A stretch of DNA of 64,000 nucleotides from the NCBI GenBank assembly GCA_948474755.1, contig CAOLHI010004287.1, positions 62,001 to 126,000 of the forward strand. The letters run 5' to 3'. Under the pieces are notes generated by a model. The model made no database searches, was not told where the DNA came from, and was given only the letters and a program-made list of their open reading frames with translations. Each line of letters opens with the position of its first letter. Positions within the stretch are counted from its first letter, which is position 1. This stretch comes from Ctenosaura bakeri. Its lineage: Eukaryota > Chordata > Lepidosauria > Squamata > Iguanidae. Shown one piece after another: positions 56,308-64,000 of the stretch. A program made the position numbers and the translations under genes.

Positions 56308-56495
56308 AGCCATTTCTGCACTACACTGTTATAGTGATATTACTGCACTTTCAACATCCTGTGGAATTCTACTGAGGCCAAAGAGCTCTCCGGCTGAGAA
56401 TTCTAAATACCCCTCCCTAAGCTGCAAACCCCAGGATTCCATAGGATGTTGAAAGTGGAATAATAGCACTATAACACTCTAGTGTGGAAATGGCC
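56308..56495. mobile_element. palindromic MITE family A (188 bp)
   Basis: Termini AGCCATTTCTGCACTACACT and GTGTGGAAATGGCC; TTA target duplication (56305-56307, 56496-56498). Confidence 0.9.
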
Positions 56496-56822
56496 TTAAT
56501 TACCTGAAAACAATAAGAAAATGAAGACTTACCTTTTTTTTAAAAAAAAATCACAACCCTAATGAGAACAAACTACATTTTGACCTTAAAACTATACCTA
56601 TACCTATGATGATGATGAATGACTTTTTAAAAGTAACTTTCCAAACACTGGTCAGACTGTTGATCCACACCATTAGGCAGAGTTTGACAACCACCTCAGG
56701 CAGCAGATGTGTGCCATCATGAATGGGAAGTAAATGGTTGTTTATTTAAATGCAAACCCCTTTGAGTTCCAATCCTGGGGGAAAGGCAGGATATAAATAA
56801 AGATGATCATGATGAGAACAAC

Positions 56823-56858
<36 letters not shown>
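56823..56858. repeat. (GAT)n microsatellite
   Basis: About 12 GAT units. Confidence 0.97.
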
Positions 56859-56860
<2 letters not shown>

Positions 56861-57740
56861 GTTTTTGTTTTTTCTGATTGACAGGAAAGATATTTGAGGA
56901 ATTTCCTTTCTCATATGCCAAAATAACTTGCCTGGTTTTATCTACTATGCGTGTGTTTCTTAACTCAAGTGCAGGGTGGAGTGGAAGAACCATTTGCTCT
57001 TCTGCTTGAGGCAGCAAACTATTGTGGATCACCTGTGTCTGTAGTCTGACTAGCAGTAGCTCTCTAGGGTCTGCTCGGAAACATAAGCAATCCCCATATT
57101 TTCAGTTCCTGGTTCCAAGAAGTTCAAAACATACAGTTGTCCCCTGAACTACAACCCTTCCATATGCAAGCCTTAAGACTTGACTGATGTATGTCCTTCT
57201 GCATCTATGTTTACATGTTTGGGCTGTATTTGAGGCACTCTGAAGTCCAACTTGTTCCTGAAAAGTCAGTATCACAAGCAATAAATACATTAGAAGCCCT
57301 TGACCATTCTTTTTCTTCCCAGTGCACTCCAGTGCTATTCTGTCCCTGCCACATATGGTGACTTTTTTTTAAAAAGACAGTCCCCTTCCCTGCAGCTGTC
57401 AGATGTTAACAATTTTCATCTGCTGTTGCTGTGAGTTGGTTTTGAACTTTTAATGCAAACAATGTCTGAATTGGGGAGGCAAACACTTTGCTCACTGGAG
57501 AAACTTCAAAGGGTTTCAAAAAACAAAAAAACTCCCAGCCCCATGCTTGATAAAGCAGCATAAAACAAGAGCTAAACAAACAAACAAACAGGAAAAGTGA
57601 AAGCCAAATAAATAACACAGCAGCAGCAGCCCAAAAATAAAGTAAAATGAAAGAAGAGCGGCTATGCAGAGAACAGAAGGTGAACCCTAAGTGGATACAT
57701 AATCTTAGTGATGGTCAGAAGAGCCTACAAACTTGTCTTT

Positions 57741-58160
57741 GGCCCTTTTCACACATGACTTCAAATGCGAAATGGCCATGGGAACGATGTGGAATCGCAA
57801 GGATGGTTCCACATGACGTTCTCACAATAGCACGATGCTCCCATAGCGATCCTGTGGCAATCATGCATGATATCATTTTTGGCTCTTTGCCAAAGATGAT
57901 GCACAATTGCACATTCCTCCCGCACTTACCTGGTGTGCAGAACCTCAGGAAACACGATGGCCACGCTTCCTCCCCCAGCACAGCCTGGGAAAGTAACCAG
58001 CTGCTCTGTGGAAGGAAGGGGCAGAGCTATTGCACTTTCTTCCATCCAGCTCGGAGCTGGTGCAGAGGGAAGTGCAAGGGATGTGATTCCCTCCTGGAGG
58101 AGGCTTTTTACATGATCCCCACGCGACACCCGCAGCACCAGGTAAGGTGCAAAAAGGGCT
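57741..58160. mobile_element. MITE family B (420 bp)
   Basis: Termini GGCCCTTTTCACACATGACT and GTAAGGTGCAAAAAGGGCT; TTT on both sides (57738-57740, 58161-58163). Orientation opposite to the copies at 28361, 36182, 40541 and 46530. Accounts for the 180-codon open frame here. Confidence 0.87.
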
Positions 58161-58254
58161 TTTCAGATGTCCCAGATGGTAAAAGATAGCAGAAGATCAT
58201 CATAAAACATCATTATTTGAAGGGAAAAAACAGGAAATAGGAACAAAGCTTGGC

Positions 58255-58350
58255 AAAATTACTTTTTGGACTATAACTCTCAGAACTGAACAGCCACCAT
58301 GGTCCATTGTGAGTTGTAGGATTTGTAGTCCAATAAAAGTAATGTTTCTA
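58255..58350. mobile_element. short foldback element with TTGGACTA arms
   Basis: TTACTTTTTGGACTATAACT at the left and GTAGTCCAATAAAAGTAATG at the right are inverted complements around GCCACCATGGTCC. About 95 bp, non-coding. Confidence 0.75.
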
Positions 58351-58359
58351 AGCTCTGAA

Positions 58360-59430
58360 GGAATAAAATCAGTGTCAGAGGTCAAGCCACTGATTCACAG
58401 AGAGGGGAAATATCATTACATATTTGTTAATCCTATTTCTGACCCATTCACTTTTCAAGAGACCCTGGTTGATATTATTTTTAGCTATACAAAACTAGTT
58501 GTTAGGCTGAGAGTTTATGAATGAATCTCAGGTCAGCTCACCTTCCCATTCAAGAGAGGATGCCCATTTCTTGCTAGCAACTCCTTTTCAGGTCATTCCA
58601 AAAGCACACAAAGATCTTTTATTTAGGGTGACTTTCAGGGTCACTCCACATATTGCATTTTTCTTCTGTAATTATAGACCAGAATCCTGCCACTGATGTA
58701 ATACTGGCACAACCCTCTATGATGCAAGGCTATGTACTTTTTTGGTCTCGACAGAAGGAGGTATTTGATACCTTGTTGCACAATGATTCCCAGTGGAGCA
58801 ATGGTCCTTTTCATTGCCAGAGCATGCCTCCACAGCCATTTAGTGGCTGAGGGAGCCCAGAACATGTCCAGCTGCAGTCTCATAGACAGGTGAAAAGAAC
58901 AGACACTGTCCTCTCTTATATCTCCCGTGAGTCCCCGGCCTTCCTCATCTGCCTCTAGTGGAATTGCGAGAGCTTCAAGCAAGTCACAGCAGCTACAAGA
59001 AGACAACATTTCTCCTTTCCTCCCAGCTACAGAATTGCAGCTGGATGCTCGCCAGGCACCCCTTGTCCAAATTCCATTCACTAATTGGCTGGAGATATGT
59101 TCTGGCACTGAAAGCTCTGAGGAACAGGCAGAAGGGTCTGAGACAGAAAGGGAAATCCACATGGAAATATGTTGGCAAAGTTTTATTTTCTTCCAGAATG
59201 ATATATGTTCTCAGCCATAATGTCCACATAAGTGGACAGAGGCATGAGGCATAGGTAGAATTTTGATGCCAAAAATGGTAATGACTTGAGTGATCCTCTG
59301 CACGAAGCAGCTGTGGCATGTTTTTAATCCAGGACTGCTTTTATACCTTGCTTTTAAACCTCTCCTTATATGTGCCTGCATGAGGATTGAGGTCTGCTGG
59401 GGATGCTCCTCTGTGTCCCATCAGTGAGGT
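58360..59430. other. unassigned sequence with overlapping open frames
   Basis: Frames at 58927-59220 (plus, 97 codons; SPRPSSSASSGIARASSKSQ, then ESSEEQAEGSETEREIH) and 59162-58641 (minus, 173 codons) overlap. The plus frame has a low-complexity, Ser/Glu-rich character as in retroelement or disordered protein pieces. No domain is recognised; not called as a gene. Confidence 0.35.
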
Positions 59431-59439
59431 CAATACACT

Positions 59440-59600
59440 GTGTTGTGACACAGAAGAAGTCATTATGGGTCATAGTAACCCAATTGTGGAATGCTCTCCC
59501 CTTGGAGACCCAACTGGTGCCAACAGTGATTTCATTTGGCCTTCAAGTGAAAACTTAGCTGTTCATCAAGGGCTTTGAGACTCATTTATTCATCTTCTCC
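59440..59600 (+). pseudogene. L2/CR1-like C-terminal scrap
   Basis: The plus frame reads NPIVECSPLGDPTGANSDFI and then WPSSENLAVHQGL before a stop; shifting the frame gives IVECSP/WNALPLGD-type text (GTGGAATGCTCTCCCCTTGG), the WNxLP motif of L2/CR1 C-termini. Very short and diverged. Confidence 0.45.
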
Positions 59601-60169
59601 CCCCACATCAAGTGCTTCTTTTCCCGGGAAACCTTTGCTCTCAGCAGGTCTGATCAGGCTGAGCAGCCTTTTAAAAGCTTGCCTCTCATCCTCCCCATCC
59701 TCCATCAGCCATTGCCCGGCCAACTAAGGATGGATCACGGTCCAATTTCTCAAGGCCACAAACTTTTTCCCAATGCTCTCCTGCACCCAAAGAAGGAGAT
59801 GGCTGTCAGAGAAAAGTATAGGGGCACCATGACAACCCACTCCCTTTCACTTGCCTTTCCCTGACCTGGTTTGGACCCTGGGTGCCTGTTCATCCCACCC
59901 TGCCTTGGCCTTCTTCCCACAAACACACATGCACATTTTGATGTTTGTGGTTTTTCCTCTTTTCTGGGAATCCTATGTTCCTAAGCCTAGCAAATGTAGA
60001 GGGCTGACTGTATTTCCAGGAATGGACCCAGCTAAGCTGGGTGGTTCTCATGCGTTCTTGGGAGCACAAAACTGTTATACTAAAACAGTTTTTGACCAGG
60101 TAGTAAACAGAAGACCTTCAAAGGAATCAATGGCCTTGGGAAAAGGAAGCATGGCAATGAAGCCCTGAT

Positions 60170-60480
60170 GAAACCATACAATCTGGGAATTCCCGAGATC
60201 GCTGAATCACTGCGATGACAATGAATTGCTTGGCGGACTGCATTACAAGAAGCTTAATACAATTGGGTTTGTTAACTAGAGTCATTAGGAATTTACAGAA
60301 ATTGTTCTGATTGATGATAATCTCTGAAAAGTAATTTTATAATGCCTCGATGACTGCTCTGCTCCACTCCGCTCCCATCCACCCACAGATTTCTTTCAGA
60401 GCTTAGCCTGTCAGCTTCAAGTGAATTTATGACTTGGCAATGAGTATAGTGAAATGCAACCTCAATTAAGAGGATCAGAT
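60170..60480. other. candidate conserved non-coding element
   Basis: Non-repetitive, rich in TAAT/ATTA words and TGATTGAT-like motifs (ATTGATGATAATC), flanked by repeats on neither side. The character is that of developmental enhancers, without proof. Confidence 0.3.
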
Positions 60481-61227
60481 CCTGAAAAGGAGAAAGTATG
60501 ACATGCTAGCTGTTTAGGAGTATTCATGCACTACTTGTTTGTTCTCTACCAGGCAGGCTTTTCATCGCAATCACTATGAAAACCAGTTCCTCATAAGGAA
60601 ATAAATATTTGGTTATCAACAGCAGCCCATCAATAGTTTCATTCACTTTTTAAAACATACCTCTCCATATTTTTTAAAATCAGTTCTAAATGTTTTAAAT
60701 GTTCATTTAGAACGCCTTGCTCATTTAGCTGCCTGGGTTCTCATTTGTAAGAAATGCAGGTATACATTATTTATAAACAAACAGAAAGATAGACATTGTA
60801 GATATTGTGCAGTTTGTGGAAAGAATTGGCAAAAGGTGGCCAATGAACAAAATCTGGACCCATGAGGGATCCAGTCTGACTCACCCTCTCAGTTTTATTA
60901 GCCAAGAGCTGACTCTGGCTGTGCATCTGTGAGTCTATCTTCTGAAAGAGCCTCTGTTCCCCCCACCCAATTTTCCTGTTACTTCTAATTCAGGCATCCT
61001 ACTAAAAATAAAGAAATCAACTGATCACAGCATTTTGTCTCACTGAACATACTCCAAGCCCACAAATTAACTTAGGAAACTAATAAGTTGGGGGGGGGGA
61101 TGACATTGACAGAGAATGCAGGGAGATGGAAGGAAAATGTTAGCAAAGCATCTTCCTCTGAGGTCTTAGGAAATTCCATTGACGCTGTCATTAAATGTTT
61201 CCTTTTATGCTTATATTCTTGTTGTTA

Positions 61228-61376
61228 TGTGCTGGAAAATCAACTCTGACTTATGGTGACCCTCTTGTAGATTTTTCTTGGCAAAGTTTATTCAGAGGGA
61301 GGTTTCCATTGCCTTCTTCTCACGTTAAGAGAAAATGACTTGCTCAAGGTTACTGAGAGGTTTTTCATGGTTTTCC
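61228..61376 (-). mobile_element. partial tRNA-derived SINE
   Basis: TTGTTGTTATGTGCTGGAAA and CTGACTTATGGTGACCCTC are the tail complement; the body reaches CAAGGTTACTGAGAGG. The head is missing at the junction with the next element. Confidence 0.7.
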
Positions 61377-61378
61377 AA

Positions 61379-61469
61379 AGGCCCCTCCCTAAACTGCAAA
61401 CCTCAGGATCCAATAGGATGTTGAAAGTGGAATAATAGCACTATAACAGTCTAGTGTAGAAATGGTCAC
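61379..61469. mobile_element. right half of a family A MITE
   Basis: GGCCCCTCCCTAAACTGCAA, ATAGGATGTTGAAAGTGGAA and CTAGTGTAGAAATGG match the right arm of the copies at 38133 and 56308. The left arm is lost at the SINE junction. Confidence 0.8.
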
Positions 61470-61782
61470 ATGCTGGGTCATATCCAGGATCTGCCTTCCA
61501 TGAGACACACATGGAAAATGCAGGACTCCTCTCATGAAAAGTGCATCTAGTTAATTTCAGGAATCCCTAGCCCGCATCATGGACCTTCTGTGTATTATTA
61601 TTATGATTATTATTTATTATTTTATTTATACCCCTCCCTTCTCCCAATAATGGTCTCCTTCCTTTCCTTCCTTTCTCCCAATAATGGGTCTCAAGGCAGT
61701 TAACAATATCTTTAAAACCACGGAAAGTAAAAAGAGTACAAAACATTCATAGATGTATAAATATAAGACTTAAAGATTTAAA

Positions 61783-62502
61783 GATCCAGATAAGACGGAG
61801 GTACTTGCTGTTAAAGGCCCTAGCCCAGGTATGGAGGTTTGTCAACCAGTTCTAGACGGGGTCATACTTCCCCTGAAAGACTGTGTCCGCAGCTTGGGGG
61901 TGCTCCTGGACTCGCCACTTCAGATGACAGCTCAAATTGATGCGGTGGCCAGGAGTCCCTGCTATCAGCTTTGGCTGATACGCCAGCTGCACCCCTTCCT
62001 GGAGCTGGAACACCTAAGAACAGTGGTGCATGCGCTGGTAACTTCACGGATTGACTTCTGCAATGCGCTCTACATAGGGCTACCCATGTGCTTAGTCCAG
62101 AAACTTCAATTAGTTCAGAATATGGCAGCCAGGTTGGTCACTGGTAGACCTAAAACTGACCACATAACACCAATTCTGAAGTCGTTACATTGGCTGCCAA
62201 TTAGTTTCCGGGCACAGTACAAGGTGTTGGTTATTACCTTTAAAGCCCTTTATGGCTTGGGGCCAGCCTGCCTGTGGGATCACCTTCTCCCATATAATCC
62301 GCCCCACACATTAAGGTCCTCTGGGAAGAACTTACTGCAGCCAGTCAGAACTAGGTTGGCTGCGATTACCCAGAGGACCTTTTCTTCTATCGCTCCAAAG
62401 CTATGGAATGGCCTGCCGGAGCAGACCAGGCATATTACCAGTCTTGACAGCTTTAAAAGAGCAGTTAAGACTGATCTCTTCCTACAGGCCTTCCCAGACT
62501 AG
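61783..62502 (+). pseudogene. L2-like ORF2 C-terminal fragment
   Basis: An unbroken frame of about 240 codons ends at TAG (62500-62502). It starts DPDKTEVLAVKGPSPG, continues SLGVLLDSPLQMTAQID, then HALVTSRIDFCNALYIGLP, LQNMAARLVTG-like text, LHWLPISFRAQYKVL and WNGLPEQTRHITSLDSFKR. These are the thumb/connection and C-terminal motifs of L2-type LINEs. No stop or frameshift is present, the best-kept coding stretch in the window. An ATG occurs at 61831 but the natural start lies far upstream and is missing. It has no endonuclease or catalytic YADD box, so it is inactive. Confidence 0.92.
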
Positions 62503-62704
62503 CATTTCCATCACCTCTCATCTATTGCCTTGCTGCTTGCTAATAGTAATTGATGGATTGTTAATTGCTGTGTATTTTAAGGGGTTGGTTTAGGTGAGTT
62601 GGAGGGTGGGGAGGATTGGGTATGTTTTTAATGTATTTTAATGTATAATGTATTTCATGTTGTTCGCTGCCTCGATCCATGTGGAGAGGCGGGATACAAA
62701 TAAA

Positions 62705-62744
<40 letters not shown>
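61783..62744 (+). mobile_element. L2-like LINE, 5'-truncated, well preserved
   Basis: Contains an open C-terminal ORF2 frame, a 0.2 kb 3' UTR with GTTGTTCGCTGCCTCGATCC and GAGAGGCGGGATACAAATAA, and an (ATT)n end. L2/CR1-clade LINEs end in short microsatellite-like repeats and not poly(A), which fits. The 5' cut lies after the reverse transcriptase core. Confidence 0.88.

Positions 62745-62745
<1 letters not shown>
62704..62745. repeat. (ATT)n microsatellite, LINE 3' end
   Basis: About 14 ATT units at the end of the L2-like LINE; probably the element's own 3' repeat, later expanded. Confidence 0.95.
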
Positions 62746-62747
<2 letters not shown>

Positions 62748-63099
62748 TTAAAATTTAAAAATTTAAAAAACAGTTTATTATGAAGTTAAAACATCACATA
62801 TTGAAAATATTAAAATACATTAAAAGACTATACAATCTTAAAAACAGAAGGGCACAGTATTCAAAGTCCAACCCTAGTCAGTTTGTAAAAGGACAAGATG
62901 TATAAAAATGTTTTGACCTCCTGAAGGAGAGCAGGATGGGGTTATCCTGGCCTTCCTAGGGAGGGAGTTCCAATGCCTGGGAGTAGCCACCAAGAAGGCT
63001 CTATCCCTTTTTCCCACCAAATGAGCCTGAGAGAGGGTTGGGACAGAGAGAAGCAGCCCAGTTGAACATGCCTAAATTTGGATCCATCCCATTGTATCA

Positions 63100-63445
63100 G
63101 TGGTGCTCAACTGACAGCCTTTCAGATATTGGACTGAAACGCCCATAATCCTTCAATATAGGCTATACTGGCAAGGGTTAGTAGTAAATAAAATTCAGTA
63201 AAGAGCCAGTGTGGTGTAGTGATTCGAGCATTGGACTACAAAACCTGGACACCTGAGTTCAATTCCCCACTGAACCACAAAACTCCATTGTGTGACCTAA
63301 GGTATGTCACACACTCTCAGCCCCAGAAAACCCTGTGATAGCTTTACTTTAGGGTCTCCATAAGTTGCAAGCAACTTGAAGGCACACACTAACAATAACA
63401 ATAAAGTTGAGCAACATCTGGAGGGCCACAGATAGCTCACCTGTG
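63100..63445. mobile_element. foldback element interrupted by a SINE
   Basis: Left arm TCAGATATTGGACTGAAACG and right arm AGCAACATCTGGAGGGCCAC match the two arms of the element at 17300. The middle is split by the SINE at 63204-63401. Confidence 0.65.
63204..63401 (+). mobile_element. tRNA-derived SINE, RTE-type tail family
   Basis: Starts AGCCAGTGTGGTGTAGTGAT; A-box-like TGGTGTAGTGA, B-box-like GAGTTCAATTCC. Tail CATAAGTTGCAAGCAACTTG then AAGGCACACACTAACAATAA. Flanked by TAAAG (63199-63203, 63402-63406), a short target duplication. A near full-length copy. Confidence 0.9.
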
Positions 63446-63449
63446 GTCT

Positions 63450-64000
63450 CAATATTACGATTCTTTTTTTAAAAAAAATCAAAGATATTATCCTTCATTA
63501 CTTTAAAAACTCAAACCTTTGACACAGTCTTAAGATTTGAGATGGTCTGTTATGTTAAATTTTATTCTTGATTCAGTTGTACTGAGCAGAAGCCAGCTCA
63601 AGATATTGCAACATTTCAGGTTTTCACCATATTCTGATTTTCAAAAGGTGATTGTCAGATATCCCTTGCCAACATCCCATTGGTGTGGTTTTGCCAGTAT
63701 CACCACACCCTAAGATTTCTTACACTTTCAAAATAAGCAGTCCAGTCCTGCCACTCCTATTAACTCTGAGTAAGATGTGGGCCCCAAATATGTACGGTAA
63801 TAATGCAATATCTACAACTATATGATAGCAGCGAAAAATTCCACAGTAACTGATTTGGAAATAAGGAAACTCTTCATGGAAGGGAATGTATGCCTGACTA
63901 GGAGTTTGTTCCAGTAAGATACCAGCAATTCACATATGTGTTAACATACTCACCTATATTGTTAGAATTCCAAAACAGAATAGTAAACTCACAATTAGAT
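63450..64000. other. unassigned sequence
   Basis: AT-rich, no exon or element recognised up to the window end. Confidence 0.4.

Larger units (their letters stand above)
61590..63070 (-). mobile_element. L2-like LINE 3' region, split by a plus-strand L2 copy
   Basis: The left part (61590-61780) begins with ATTATTATTATGATTATTAT and GGTCTCAAGGCAGTTAACAA, an L2 tail read backwards. The right part (62746-63070) encodes on the minus strand HWNSLPR-like text and RITPSCSP (CTAGGGAGGGAGTTCCAATG on the plus strand), an L2-type C-terminus. The plus-strand LINE at 61783-62744 sits between them. Joining is inferred from orientation and order, not from a proven target duplication. Confidence 0.55.

Noticed and set aside
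57647..58189. 180-codon open frame on the plus strand
   Set aside because: Falls almost wholly within the MITE at 57741-58160; compositional.
58641..59220. Overlapping open frames on opposite strands as genes
   Set aside because: Neither shows a recognised domain; both cannot be true, and neither has supporting context.
1..64000. CRISPR arrays, bacterial operons or prophage
   Set aside because: No regularly spaced short repeats with unique spacers, no prokaryotic gene density, and the repeats are those of a vertebrate genome.

Overview
This window looks like a piece of a squamate reptile (lizard or snake) nuclear genome. No intact host gene is visible. The case for a squamate is the mix of repeats: an RTE/BovB-type LINE, CR1, L2-like and L1 LINE remnants, two SINE types (tRNA-derived and 5S-rRNA-derived) with an RTE-like tail, Helitrons, hAT and Harbinger-like non-autonomous DNA elements, and many microsatellites. 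The genus cannot be named from sequence alone. The DNA is AT-rich, lacks long open frames, and reads as intergenic or intronic. Almost every long open frame lies in a GC-rich or pyrimidine-rich repeat or in a transposon remnant.

Layout. 1-2.3 kb: unassigned, with one degraded MITE. 2.3-5.3 kb: a near full-length, dead RTE LINE on the minus strand, broken by a 195 bp hAT-type element with a perfect 8 bp target duplication. 6.6-7.0 kb: a 5'-truncated L1-like insert with a 19 bp target duplication. 7.3-9.4 kb: SINEs and a 179 bp MITE. 10-18.5 kb: scattered MITEs, SINEs and microsatellites. 18.5-22.8 kb: a CR1 3' end, a Helitron inserted cleanly into a MITE, a second hAT element, and a three-level nest (SINE in MITE in another element). 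24-36.6 kb: 5S-derived SINEs, MITEs, two more Helitrons (one holding a 339 bp solo LTR), two L1 ends and an L2-like reverse transcriptase fragment. 37-48.6 kb: MITEs, a 0.64 kb pyrimidine-rich minisatellite, and a hAT element inside a SINE. 51.2-53.9 kb: two nearly identical 0.32 kb segments. 54.6-56 kb: non-repetitive sequence that may be decayed coding DNA. 56-64 kb: more MITEs and the best-preserved LINE frame of the window (L2-like C-terminus, 61.8-62.5 kb), apparently nested in an opposite L2-like copy.

How the parts relate. Three non-autonomous DNA families (about 180-205, 410-420 and 540 bp) share the terminus GGCC(A/C)TTTCCGCAC and 3 bp target duplications, so one transposase may have moved all of them. 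Two SINE groups carry the 3' tail of a LINE present in the same window: one matches the L2-like tail almost exactly, the other resembles the RTE tail. All three Helitrons contain the same piece of the palindromic MITE. These relations are the most interesting content here. I found no complete new gene system, CRISPR, or RNA gene other than those inside SINEs.
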